This document shows, one piece after another, positions 19,152 to 28,830 of a stretch of DNA of 45,711 bases. The stretch's first letter is position 1, and each line of letters opens with the position of its first letter. The notes under the pieces were generated by a model, which made no database searches, had not been told where the DNA came from, and saw only the letters and a list, made by a program, of their open reading frames with translations. The stretch is taken from contig RFKD01000016.1 in assembly GCA_003694545.1 (NCBI GenBank), forward strand, positions 1 through 45,711, in the 5' to 3' direction. Source of the DNA: Candidatus Parcubacteria bacterium. GTDB taxonomy: Bacteria > Patescibacteriota > Minisyncoccia > Phycocordibacterales > UBA12088. A program made the position numbers and the translations under genes.

Positions 19152-19772
19152 ATGGATTTCAGTGTGCGTTCCGCGTTGTTTTTGCGGGGGGAGGTTATCA
19201 GCCTCCATCCGTTGATAAGCGCCGATATTCCCTACTATGTGCGGTGGCTGAACGATCCGGAGGTGCGGCGGTACTTCCCGTTCCATATCGCTCCTGTTTC
19301 AGAGGCGCAAGCTGCTCATTGGGTGGAAGCAGGGGCGCTCGTGGGCATCCACCAGCAGACCTTCACCATCACATCGCCTGCCGCGGAGCCGGTTGGAGCG
19401 ATTGGGTTTCGCGAGATTTCGTATCGCGATCGTCGCGCCTTGGTTGATATCGTGTTTGCGGTGGAATATCTTCACCAGACTTCATACTATACCGACGCGC
19501 TCCACCTTATTGCTTCCTACGCGTTTGACAACGAGTCGCTCAATAAGCTGGTGTTTGAGGTTCCGGACGACGGTGCGCCAGCTTTGGTTGAGGCGCTACG
19601 GGCAGTCGGGGGCTACCAAGAGGCGCACCTAGCGTCCCATATCTTTTTGCGCGGCGTTCTGCGCGATATGCATCTTTGGGCGTTGTTTGCCGACGCGTGG
19701 CGAAGCCAACGCGACAGGGGAGGCCCACAGAAAACAACAGCGCCGCCAGCCCCGCCGCGGCCTTCTTCTTAG
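19152..19772 (+). CDS. GNAT-family N-acetyltransferase (RimJ/RimL type)
   Basis: 206 residues. The L-R-P-L-type beginning (here S-L-H-P-L-I-S-A-D-I-P-Y-Y-V-R-W), W-L-N-D-P-E-V-R-R-Y-F, I-G-F-R-E-I before the acetyl-CoA site and Y-A-F-D-N-E-S-L-N-K-L match the RimJ/RimL-like branch, which acetylates protein N-termini, amino sugars or antibiotics. Substrate cannot be inferred. The C-terminal 20 residues are Pro/Ser-rich. It converges with the UMP kinase gene; 15 bases separate the stops and no terminator is visible. Confidence 0.82.
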   Translation: MDFSVRSALFLRGEVISLHPLISADIPYYVRWLNDPEVRRYFPFHIAPVSEAQAAHWVEAGALVGIHQQTFTITSPAAEPVGAIGFREISYRDRRALVDIVFAVEYLHQTSYYTDALHLIASYAFDNESLNKLVFEVPDDGAPALVEALRAVGGYQEAHLASHIFLRGVLRDMHLWALFADAWRSQRDRGGPQKTTAPPAPPRPSS

Positions 19773-19787
19773 CGCGAGCTTAATCGG

Positions 19788-20525
19788 CTAGCGGAGCGCC
19801 GTGTGCTCTGCGCCCAAGAGCGTTCCTTCAAAAGGCATTCCGCGCACAGCGGCTTCCAGTGAACGAAGATTTTTCCCGTTGAGGATAGCAACTCGCATCC
19901 CAGCCTTCTGTGCTTCGCGCGAAGCAGTTGGATCAAATGGGGTGGAAAGTCCCGGATTCCACTGAGGGGGAATGAGAGCAAGATAATCGTTCCAACGCAA
20001 GGACGCAAACGCTCGCGCGGTGTCGTGTGTGTTGGGATCGTGTTCATACACATACGGGATGTTGCTCGCGTTGACGACGATGTCCGCCCCCGCAAGCCGC
20101 GCGAGGCGCACCGCAACGGCGTCGGACGATTGCCCTGGCTGTTGTCCGCCGGCAACCAACAGGCGGTGCTCTCGGATGTCTTTTACGGTGACGCGGGTTT
20201 TTCCTATAAGAGATCCGGCGTTTTCTCCCAAAAGCGCGACGAGGAACGCGGCGTTGAGGTGGGTGGCGTAAATGCCGATCCAATCGAGTGCGTCAGCATT
20301 TTGGACCCCGAGGGCTCGGGCCTCTTCTTGATACCAGCGGGCGGCGTAACCCCCACCTGCCACGATGATACAGCGGAATCCCTGATCCGAAAGGCGCAGG
20401 AAAAACTTCGCGATCCGCTCAAGGTAGTCTTGGTCAAGTTTGGAGGTAGGAGCAAGAAGCGACCCCCCGAGAGAAACAACGGCCCACGAACCACTCATCT
20501 TATAGAGGCTTCGTGAGCCAGCCAT
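19788..20525 (-). CDS. pyrH: UMP kinase (amino acid kinase family)
   Basis: Phosphorylates UMP to UDP. 245 residues: V-S-L-G-G-S-L-L at the start, I-I-V-A-G-G-G-Y-A-A-R-W-Y-Q, D-W-I-G-I-Y-A-T-H-L-N-A, Q-S-S-D-A-V-A-V-R-L-A, G-A-D-I-V-V-N-A-S-N-I and Y-E-H-D-P-N. These fit the short, archaeal-like PyrH branch better than the E. coli type. The ATG at 20525 is chosen over the internal ATG (M10) because an extended -10 box lies eight bases before it. Confidence 0.85.
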   Translation of the reverse strand: MAGSRSLYKMSGSWAVVSLGGSLLAPTSKLDQDYLERIAKFFLRLSDQGFRCIIVAGGGYAARWYQEEARALGVQNADALDWIGIYATHLNAAFLVALLGENAGSLIGKTRVTVKDIREHRLLVAGGQQPGQSSDAVAVRLARLAGADIVVNASNIPYVYEHDPNTHDTARAFASLRWNDYLALIPPQWNPGLSTPFDPTASREAQKAGMRVAILNGKNLRSLEAAVRGMPFEGTLLGAEHTALR

Positions 20526-20533
20526 TAGTGAGC

Positions 20534-20542
20534 ATCATAGCA
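20534..20542 (-). promoter_or_regulatory. Extended -10 box, leaderless pyrH start
   Basis: On the minus strand TGC-TATGAT, eight bases before the ATG at 20525. The 16S promoter starts only 12 bases further on, in the opposite direction. Confidence 0.6.
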
Positions 20543-20553
20543 TCTTGCGGCTC

Positions 20554-20582
20554 TTGACACAACACCTAGGCGTGCGTATACT
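20554..20582 (+). promoter_or_regulatory. Sigma70-type promoter of the 16S gene
   Basis: TTGACA (20554-20559), 17-base spacer, TATACT (20577-20582). It shares GTGCGTATACT with the 23S promoter at 1332-1359. Confidence 0.88.
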
Positions 20583-20590
20583 GGCCCCTG

Positions 20591-20631
20591 CTTTCCTGCT
20601 AGAAAGCAGGAAAGTTTGGTTTGCTCTTTGA
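20591..20631 (+). promoter_or_regulatory. boxB-like hairpin and boxA of an rRNA antitermination site
   Basis: A perfect 10-bp hairpin with AGAA loop (20591-20614) is followed by TGCTCTTTGA (20622-20631), close to the E. coli boxA TGCTCTTTAA. The order hairpin then boxA is that of rrn leaders bound by NusB/NusE. The nus genes are not in the window. Confidence 0.65.
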
Positions 20632-20647
20632 AATCCGCATACCACTC
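20631..20647 (+). other. 5' arm of the 16S processing stem
   Basis: These 17 bases are the exact complement of 22368-22384 downstream of the 16S, giving a precursor stem that encloses only the 16S and not the tRNA. A hairpin CCTTTGG-TTTT-CCAAAGG (20663-20680) lies between arm and gene. Confidence 0.75.
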
Positions 20648-20722
20648 AACAAGCGAGAACCCCCTTTGGTTTTCCAAAGGAAAGTCGCCCTGAAAAGGGC
20701 GCGCGCACGATGAGAAAAGGAT

Positions 20723-22205
<1,483 letters not shown>

Positions 22206-22367
22206 TTCCACATTGGAGGTGCTGCGGGCAACCGCGGTGCGATGTGGTCGATTATGTGTGCCTCGATCGAGCACGCATAAGGGGAAGTGTGCACCCCCCT
22301 AAACACACTCGGCCGATGCGGGAGATGCCGACACCCGCTTCATCGATGGCGTAGGGAAAGCTCGCTC

Positions 22368-22384
22368 GAGTGGTATGCGGATTT
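22368..22384 (+). other. 3' arm of the 16S processing stem
   Basis: Exact 17-base complement of 20631-20647. A further short match joins CTCGCT (about 22361) with AGCGAG (20652-20657). Confidence 0.75.
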
Positions 22385-22412
22385 GAAGGAGGAAGCCACA
22401 ACCAAACACGCC

Positions 22413-22459
22413 ACCAAACACATCAGCGCACCCCAATGGGGCGCGCTGATGTGTTTGGT
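22413..22459 (+). terminator. Long hairpin after the 16S transcript
   Basis: About 22 bp with a single mismatch and a two-base AA loop: 22413-22434 pairs with 22437-22459. No T-run follows. It probably ends or protects the 16S precursor before the separate tRNA promoter. Confidence 0.6.
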
Positions 22460-22470
22460 TGTGGACTGGT

Positions 22471-22499
22471 TTGGCGAACAAGCGCGTATGTGCTACACT
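22471..22499 (+). promoter_or_regulatory. Promoter of tRNA-Ile
   Basis: TTGGCG (22471-22476), 17-base spacer ending in TGC, TACACT (22494-22499); the tRNA starts at 22510. Confidence 0.7.
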
Positions 22500-22509
22500 T
22501 TGCCGTGGC

Positions 22510-22581
22510 GCGGGCGTAGTTCAGTGGTAGAACGCCGCTCTGATAAAGCGGAGGTTGATGGTTCGATTCCATCCGCCCGCA
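22510..22581 (+). tRNA. tRNA-Ile (GAT)
   Basis: Full cloverleaf: 7-bp acceptor GCGGGCG/CGCCCGC, D arm GTTC/GAAC, anticodon stem CCGCT/AGCGG with loop CTGATAA (anticodon GAT), T arm GATGG/CCATC. The discriminator is A and the following CAG is not CCA, so CCA must be added. Normally this tRNA sits in the 16S-23S spacer; here it stays near the 16S but has its own promoter, and no tRNA-Ala accompanies it. Confidence 0.96.
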
Positions 22582-22827
22582 CAGCAGGTGAGTAGCTCTT
22601 GGTGGTGTCGGTACACCTTTGGTGCGTTAATCGACGCGTATGAAGCGGGGTTCACCTTCCACCTCAGGCTTACCACGTGCTTGGGAAAGCCAAACTGATC
22701 GAGAAGGGAAGCAAGGCCCCGGCACCTTCCTCCTTGCGGTTGCAACAGAGGGAAGCGATCTTCGTCTGAATCGGCGTAACGCCGAAATCGCCAAGGCTCG
22801 TTAGGTGCCGAAAAAGAGGTTTTTCAG
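22582..22827. other. Intergenic stretch without supported gene
   Basis: Short frames occur on both strands (for example 22639-22803 plus) but none has a start signal or a recognisable family. A weak GAAAAA-GAGG-TTTTTC hairpin at about 22808 may end the minus-strand HAD gene. Confidence 0.4.
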
Positions 22828-23682
22828 CTATCGCGGGTTTCTCTTGGGGTGTCGTTGGCGTTGAGATTGTGGAGCCAGCAGGGCGAGCGTGCCCCTCAGG
22901 AGCAGCAGTGTCTCGCGGGGTGAGGAGACCCACACACTTGTGGCGCGCGTGCGAAGCACCGGCGCGTCGTTGCCTTGCGGGTAAAGCGCATCGCCCACAT
23001 ACACCATACGGCTTACCGGCACCCCCGTGACTTTTGAGAGACGATGCAACGCATACGCCTTATCGATGCCGCGCACGGTAATGTCGATGGAGGTGAGGCC
23101 TCCCATACGGATTTCGTAGCGACGCTTCAACAGCGTCCTTAAGGCTTGCACGAGGCAGGGTCGCAGATCGTTGCGTTCGTTCCAGCGGCGTTTGGCGGCA
23201 AGGGGCGCGTCTTGCCCTAGCGCGGAGAAGGTAACTTGTGAGCCGCGATTCTCAATGAGAGGCCCCCATACTTGCTGAGGGGTGTGGCCGCACACCTCCA
23301 TTGTTTTGTGGAACGCGCGCTGGATAGTGCGCACCTCTGCTCGCGTCAAGGTGTGCCGGTACATGGCGTGGGGGTGATTCCCTCGAAACACATACAATTC
23401 AGCCCCAGAAAGCGGGCAAAGCACGAGGTGTTCTAAATGACGACAGGGCAGGTGTTGCACCACTTGCGCTTGAATGCGCGACAAAGATCCACCGCCTACG
23501 ATAGCTAACCACTTGCCGCCCGAAAGGAGCGCGCACAAGCTTTTTGCGATTGAGCGCGATACCGGCTTGCGGGAGACGGCGAGTGTTCCGTCAACATCAA
23601 ATACCACCACGGGCGCCTCCGTGACTTTGCGCGACAGCGCGGTCGCGTCGGAAGTGTTCCAACGGTGAAGCCGAGATTGCAT
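22828..23682 (-). CDS. HAD-family phosphatase/phosphomannomutase-like protein
   Basis: 284 residues. F-D-V-D-G-T-L-A (28-35) carries the nucleophile and acid Asp pair; V-G-G-G-S is the second motif; G-G-L-T-S-I-D-I and Y-V-G-D-A-L-Y-P-Q-G-N-D form the cap and last motif. Order and spacing match the HAD-IIB group that contains eukaryotic-type phosphomannomutase and mannosyl-phosphoglycerate phosphatase. It lies 11 bases after a GH130 gene on the same strand; if that enzyme releases mannose-1-phosphate, a phosphomannomutase would be the next step. That link is inference. Start ATG 23682 (AAGGGTG upstream) is preferred to GTG 23691. Confidence 0.75.
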   Translation of the reverse strand: MQSRLHRWNTSDATALSRKVTEAPVVVFDVDGTLAVSRKPVSRSIAKSLCALLSGGKWLAIVGGGSLSRIQAQVVQHLPCRHLEHLVLCPLSGAELYVFRGNHPHAMYRHTLTRAEVRTIQRAFHKTMEVCGHTPQQVWGPLIENRGSQVTFSALGQDAPLAAKRRWNERNDLRPCLVQALRTLLKRRYEIRMGGLTSIDITVRGIDKAYALHRLSKVTGVPVSRMVYVGDALYPQGNDAPVLRTRATSVWVSSPRETLLLLRGTLALLAPQSQRQRHPKRNPR

Positions 23683-23693
23683 AGGGAGCACCC

Positions 23694-25619
23694 TTATCGC
23701 ACAGGCTGAAGCGCGACGAGCAAGTCGTGCAGGGCTATGGTCGCGACGCCGACGACGCGATCGCCCCCGCCATAGTAAATAAACAGGGTGTCGTTAACGA
23801 GCACGTTCCCGCAGGGGAATACCACATTGCGGACGACACCCTCTTTTTCATAGGGAGCTTCAGGCTCAAAGAGGGGAAAAACAGTGCGGGCAAGTATCCG
23901 CGTGGGGTCGCGCTTATCAAGGAGTACCGCGCCGACCCGATACACCCCGTCATCAGACACTCCGTGGTACAACATAATCCACCCTTTCTTGGTTTTGACG
24001 GGAGGCGATGCCCCTCCCACTTTTTTCCCGTCCCACCAACCAACGCGGTTTGCGATCCACCGTGTTTCTTCCAACCAGCCTCCCTTCGGCGGGAGCGCGT
24101 CGGTAAACCCATAGTCAATGTCAATGCCACGGCGATGGACGATGAGGAACTTGCCGCGCACCTTTTGCGGCCACAAAAAGGCGTCCTTATCGTCGCACTC
24201 GGGAGCGGTGAGGAGAGTGGGGGGCGCCCAACGCCACCTTCGGTTGAGAAAATCTTTGACGGAAATTGAAGTGAACGCGACGCGCGGAGGATTTTGTCCG
24301 TCAAACGCGGTATAGAATATATAGAGCGTGTTGCCGAAACGAGTGAGGCGGGGATCTTCCACGCCGGAATTCGCGTTGGGCACCCGTTTTTGCTCAAAGG
24401 GGGCTCGCGGCACATACACGGGCTCGGGGTGGCGGTAGTTGATGGTAAAGCCGTCGCGCGTGGTGGCATAGCCAAAAGTAGAGGTGTTGTCTTCCGACAA
24501 TGCCCGGTAGAGGAGATGCGTGGTGTCGCCGAGTCGGATGGCGGCGGGGTTGAACACAGCCTTAGCTTCCCATTGGTGCGTCGGATTTGGTTCAAGGATC
24601 GGGTTGTTTGGCGCCCGTTGAAATCGCGGCAAAACGCGGCGCGATGGCGTCAAAAGCGCCCGCAGCGTGGGCAGATCAAAATCAGCTGCCGCGCAGGTGG
24701 TATCGGCCGCGCCATAGTAGAGCCGAACGGAGTTTTGATTGAGGAGGAGTGCGCCCGAAGGGAAGACGACCTTTGGTACGAGCCCATACAATTCATACCA
24801 CATTTCCGGAACAAGAAGGGGCGCACGGGTCTGTCCAATAATGCGAGTTGGATCTTCCCGATCCAAGAGAACCGCCTCAACGGTAAACAAGCGGCGCGCG
24901 GGATCGTGGTAATCGTGAATGTATGCATAAAACAGCAACCAGCCCTCTGGTAAAGGAACAGGTGGCGCGCCAACCTCAATATGGTCGCGGTTTGAGCGGA
25001 GGAGGGAGAGGGTGCGTGGTGAGGCTTGCGCCTGCCATTTTTCCCAATAGGCAGGATCCCACAAGTCTTCTAAGCGTTCGAGCTCAGCAAACGCAAGGGA
25101 AGGGGGAGGTTTGTCGGGGTTGAGGGTGAACAGAACCCACCATTTCCCCTGCATTTGTTGGGGAAACAACACCATGGCTTTCGCGTTGAAGGGAGTTACG
25201 AGGTATTTGGCGCGTACCCGCAAAAGGCGCCGGTCGGTTACGGCAACCCCAACGCGTATGCCTTCGGCTTGGAACGGATAGCGGGAAAGCGCCGTGTAGA
25301 ACACAAAGCAGCGATTTCCAACGCATGTTACATGCGGATCTTCACAACCGTACCGTTCCCACGGTTCTTCCGGAACGACAAAGCGCTCACTTTTGATGAA
25401 GGTGGTGCCGTCGCGGCTTTCTGCTCTTCCGATGTCGGAGACCATGAGCTCTGTTTGAGCCGAGGCATGGTAGTGAGGGACGGAAAGTGCTCGGTAGAGC
25501 AGCACGATCTTTTGCCCCACCCGCACAGGGCAGCCATTGAATGTGGCCATCGCTTCCCACGGATGCAGCGGGTTGGGAGTCAGGAAAGGGTTCTCGAGGG
25601 AACGACGAGCAAATGTCAT
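23694..25619 (-). CDS. Protein with two fused GH130 (mannoside phosphorylase-type) domains
   Basis: 641 residues, twice the usual GH130 length. Domain 1 (about 8-325): N-P-F-L-T-P and C-E-D-P-H-V-T (92-98). Domain 2 (about 336-640): N-P-I-L-E-P, A-V-F-N-P-A-A and V-E-D-P-R-L-T (420-426). The Asp of E-D-P is the family's general acid. Domain 2 keeps the standard E-D-P-R; domain 1 has His in place of Arg. Both end with a L-Y-Y-G-A-A-D or I-Y-Y-G-G-G-D motif. GH130 enzymes split or build beta-mannosides using phosphate, some are hydrolases. Start ATG 25619; a longer frame to 25760 overlaps the previous gene and is not protein-like. No signal peptide, so it acts in the cytoplasm. Confidence 0.88.
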   Translation of the reverse strand: MTFARRSLENPFLTPNPLHPWEAMATFNGCPVRVGQKIVLLYRALSVPHYHASAQTELMVSDIGRAESRDGTTFIKSERFVVPEEPWERYGCEDPHVTCVGNRCFVFYTALSRYPFQAEGIRVGVAVTDRRLLRVRAKYLVTPFNAKAMVLFPQQMQGKWWVLFTLNPDKPPPSLAFAELERLEDLWDPAYWEKWQAQASPRTLSLLRSNRDHIEVGAPPVPLPEGWLLFYAYIHDYHDPARRLFTVEAVLLDREDPTRIIGQTRAPLLVPEMWYELYGLVPKVVFPSGALLLNQNSVRLYYGAADTTCAAADFDLPTLRALLTPSRRVLPRFQRAPNNPILEPNPTHQWEAKAVFNPAAIRLGDTTHLLYRALSEDNTSTFGYATTRDGFTINYRHPEPVYVPRAPFEQKRVPNANSGVEDPRLTRFGNTLYIFYTAFDGQNPPRVAFTSISVKDFLNRRWRWAPPTLLTAPECDDKDAFLWPQKVRGKFLIVHRRGIDIDYGFTDALPPKGGWLEETRWIANRVGWWDGKKVGGASPPVKTKKGWIMLYHGVSDDGVYRVGAVLLDKRDPTRILARTVFPLFEPEAPYEKEGVVRNVVFPCGNVLVNDTLFIYYGGGDRVVGVATIALHDLLVALQPVR

Positions 25620-25650
25620 ACGCGAGCACGATGCGCAAAGCGCAAGCGAA

Positions 25651-26922
25651 TCATTGCGCCGCGCGCCGTTGTTGCACCCGACGATACGCCAAGCGCGGAG
25701 CACCGCCTTGGATAAGACTCTCGAGGAAGGAAGCAGCCGGCGCGTATGCAACCCCCACATAGGTATCCGCGGCGCCGTAGTACAGAAGGAGTGTTGAACC
25801 GAGGATCACGGCCCCTGTGGCATACACCACCCCCGGCTTGTGGCCGTTCCATTCATATACTTCTTGCGGTTCAAGGATGGGCTGGGGCGCGCGTCGGAGG
25901 ATGACGGTCGGGTTTGCGTAATCAAGCAACAACGCGCCCAACTTATAAATACCGGGGGCGTTGCGTGCGACCGCGTGGTAGAACAGCAACCAGCCATACG
26001 GAGTGGGAAGAGGGGGTGGTCCGGCTCCACGAATGTACGCTTCCCACCCTTCCGTAAGCGGTTGGGGGGTATACACACTTTCAATCCATTCGTCCTGAGC
26101 AAAGGTCATCGACGGGCGATAGTGGACGAGGACACGGGGGCTCAAGCTCGTGAGAATAGCATACTGCCCGCGAATACGCTGAGGGAAAATAACCCAATTT
26201 TTGTGGGTTTCGTGGGGTGGGGAAATAACACGTGGGGGCTGCCATCGCCACTGTTTGGCAAGAAGGTCGGCACGGGAAATGGTTGTTAATCCAACACCAA
26301 GGCTTTCGCCGCAGGCGGTGTAGGTGAGATAAATGGTGTCGTCTTCAGCTATGTAAATCGCTCGAGGATCCTCTGCTCCACTCCAACTTCCTCCCGACGA
26401 GCCTGATACCCGCACTACTGCCGCTGAGCCGCGCGTTGGGTGGGCAAACACCGGGCTAGTGAGGCGCTCAGCGAGGGTAAAACCATCGTAGGAGGATGCG
26501 TATCCGATGCGCGAGACACCATCGTACCCAATGGCGCGGTAGAAGAAGTGAATCCGATCCTCCACCAACATGGCTGCTGGGTTAAATGTTTGCCACGATT
26601 CCCAGGCGTAATGCGGCTGAGGCGCGATGAGGGGATTTGAAGAGCTACGCGTCAGCGCAGAAACGCGTTCTCGTCTGCTTGGCTGTGTTGGTGCACGCGG
26701 CGGGCGCCTGGCGAGGGAGGTTTGCCGTTTGCGCGAGCGTGGCACGGCGGCTGTTTTGCGGGAGGCTGCACGCCTCAATTTTTGCTGTTGACGAGTTGTC
26801 GCGCGAGCCCCTTTGCTTTTCTGCTCTTTTTTCTTTTTTGATATGTTTGCCGTTTTGGGCGGAGAGGTTTTTCTCTGCGCCGAGTGCCGCTTTCCTTCAG
26901 GCGATCGAGCCGAGGCAGTCAT
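25651..26922 (-). CDS. GH130-family enzyme with basic N-terminal tail
   Basis: 423 residues. Residues 1-88 are a Lys/Arg/Ser-rich low-complexity tail; the GH130 domain follows with N-P-L-I-A-P (96-101), F-N-P-A-A-M, A-E-D-P-R-A-I (183-189, catalytic Asp) and L-L-Y-Y-G-A-A-D near the C-terminus. It is the first gene of a three-gene minus-strand operon with the fused GH130 protein (31 bases further) and the HAD protein. Two copies of GTACAATA lie upstream (about 26940-26962); the nearer one could be the -10 box, about 17 bases before the ATG. Confidence 0.88.
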   Translation of the reverse strand: MTASARSPEGKRHSAQRKTSPPKTANISKKKKEQKSKGARATTRQQQKLRRAASRKTAAVPRSRKRQTSLARRPPRAPTQPSRRERVSALTRSSSNPLIAPQPHYAWESWQTFNPAAMLVEDRIHFFYRAIGYDGVSRIGYASSYDGFTLAERLTSPVFAHPTRGSAAVVRVSGSSGGSWSGAEDPRAIYIAEDDTIYLTYTACGESLGVGLTTISRADLLAKQWRWQPPRVISPPHETHKNWVIFPQRIRGQYAILTSLSPRVLVHYRPSMTFAQDEWIESVYTPQPLTEGWEAYIRGAGPPPLPTPYGWLLFYHAVARNAPGIYKLGALLLDYANPTVILRRAPQPILEPQEVYEWNGHKPGVVYATGAVILGSTLLLYYGAADTYVGVAYAPAASFLESLIQGGAPRLAYRRVQQRRAAQ

Positions 26923-27087
26923 AGAGGATGGCGCAAGCTATTGTACGAGTTATTGTACTAGAAAACCGTGTGCCGATTATCCACACTTTCAGCTTTGCGT
27001 CTTTGTGGGTGTTCACTCACGGAGCGCCGTGTGTCATAATCACTCGCAAATGAAGACATTTTTTGACTTGTCCCTCTTATTTTGTGT

Positions 27088-28830
27088 ATGCCGCGCGAAA
27101 ATTTGCCAACACACTCCAGTAGAGCTCCCTCAGACGAAGATTTGCATACCGAGTCTCGCGAGGGGTCCCGTCTTACTCGTCGTTGGGTGCTCGGCGGGTT
27201 GGCTGCGGGGGCGGTAAGCGCGCTGGCGGGCGGCACGCTTGCCCTCCACCGCGCGGCTGACAAAAGAACACGAGAGGCGGAAGAGTTTGCCCAGCGTTTG
27301 GCGAAGGGGGAGGACCTTGAAGGATTAAGCTGGCAAGCGTTTGTGGATGCCGTTTATAGGGAGGGAGAAAGATGGTGGCACAACGCCGTGCAGCAAGCAC
27401 AAGGCGCGCAAGGTCGGTGGAAAAACTCTCTTTCCCGCGCGGATGTGGAGCGCCTTTTGAAGGAGGGTTTTTCCGTCATGGTGCGGGTGGAAGGAAACAT
27501 GGGCGATATTGTTGAGCGTGGGGTGGAAGAAGGGGGTGAGGTTGTGGCGCAAACTACCGGGTACAATGTCTTGGAGTTGAAAACCTTTGGGCCAGCAGAA
27601 ATTAACGCTCGCACGGCACTCCAGCTTGCGCGTGAACACCCCAACCTCACCCGCCTTTTGGAGGAGAGGGGAGTGTATGAAAGGGGCACGTTAGCATTTC
27701 TCCAACAAAACGGCGCGCGAGCGGATGAGGGGGAAATCGCGCGGCGTTTGAGGCTGTTTGATGTGGGATCGGTTGTGTGGGGCGCTGTGCATTTTACCTG
27801 TCTTGCTTCCCTCTACAGCCGTAATCGTGAGGGGGTCGCACAGTTATACAATGCGCGGAGCCTTTTTCTTTCGTGGGCAGCATACAGCGGCACGCCCACC
27901 ACGCCCGCCGTGAGCGCGCTGCAGAATTTACTTAATGAGTTTGAAGGATTGTTGGGTATTCGCCGACAATCGCTCGTTGTTGACGGAAGCTGGGGGCCGC
28001 AGACCAGCAAGGCGCTGGAGGAACTGATAACCCACCTTGAAAAAGGCGCCATGAAGGAAGAAACATCGGAGCGCGCTGAAGATAACCCGCGCGCTCGGGA
28101 AGCGCGGGAGGTGTTGCACAAAAGCGCGATTCCGCTCTTACGCTCTTTGTGCGAGTGTAAGGATATTTTAGAAGGAAGAGGACGGCACAATCCGGCGCGG
28201 CTTGTGCGTCTTGCGCGCCAGGTGCTGGAAGTACAGCATCAATCCTCACTCTTGCGTGAAGCCCTCTGGAAGGGGTTGTGGGAAACAGAGAAAAAAGGCA
28301 CAACCGAGAAAGCGCGAGTGGCGGCGAACCTTATTGTCCAGCGCTACAGCGCCTTGATGGAAAGCTACGAGCGCTTGCAAGACATCATAGAGGATTCGCA
28401 AGATGTGCGCGAGTTACTTGAAAGTTCTTTAAACCCGGCACAACGAGCATCCTTCGCGCCACTGGCGCAGGATAAACGCGACAAGGCGCGCAACACGATT
28501 CGCGATTGGTTTGTGGGGTATCTCAAAGGAAGTGACCAAGACGGCTGGAGGCGCCTTTTGGAAAATGCGTCCCACTTTGAAGAGAAAATGGTGGCGCATA
28601 TTGGCGGCAGGGCTGCGTACTGGCAGGCGGTGTGGCAGGCGTGGTGGCTGGTTCTCAAAGAACGTGTGCCTCTGCGATGGCAGAGCGACGGATTATTCCC
28701 GGGAGCTATCCCCACGCTTCGCCAAGGGGGCTTGTCAGTTGTTGATGTGAGCATTCCGTATCGCCTCGCATTAGCATGGAATTTGCGCGAAAGCGGCGAC
28801 GCGATAGGAATAAGAGATGACGATAACTAA
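27088..28830 (+). CDS. Exported protein with Tat-like signal and peptidoglycan-binding-like motif
   Basis: 580 residues. N-terminus polar with S-R-L-T-R-R-W-V-L-G-G (twin Arg at 31-32) followed by a hydrophobic run to about residue 55, a Tat-type signal or anchor. The body is helical. Around residues 275-310 the pattern L-Q-N-L-L then D-G-S-W-G-P-Q-T-S-K-A-L resembles the PG_binding_1 repeat. No catalytic domain recognised. The stop overlaps the start of the PAP2 gene. Start ATG 27088 has no Shine-Dalgarno; a TGT-CATAAT box at 27032-27040 lies further up and is nine bases before another ATG (27050) in a different frame, see findings. Confidence 0.7.
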   Translation: MPRENLPTHSSRAPSDEDLHTESREGSRLTRRWVLGGLAAGAVSALAGGTLALHRAADKRTREAEEFAQRLAKGEDLEGLSWQAFVDAVYREGERWWHNAVQQAQGAQGRWKNSLSRADVERLLKEGFSVMVRVEGNMGDIVERGVEEGGEVVAQTTGYNVLELKTFGPAEINARTALQLAREHPNLTRLLEERGVYERGTLAFLQQNGARADEGEIARRLRLFDVGSVVWGAVHFTCLASLYSRNREGVAQLYNARSLFLSWAAYSGTPTTPAVSALQNLLNEFEGLLGIRRQSLVVDGSWGPQTSKALEELITHLEKGAMKEETSERAEDNPRAREAREVLHKSAIPLLRSLCECKDILEGRGRHNPARLVRLARQVLEVQHQSSLLREALWKGLWETEKKGTTEKARVAANLIVQRYSALMESYERLQDIIEDSQDVRELLESSLNPAQRASFAPLAQDKRDKARNTIRDWFVGYLKGSDQDGWRRLLENASHFEEKMVAHIGGRAAYWQAVWQAWWLVLKERVPLRWQSDGLFPGAIPTLRQGGLSVVDVSIPYRLALAWNLRESGDAIGIRDDDN

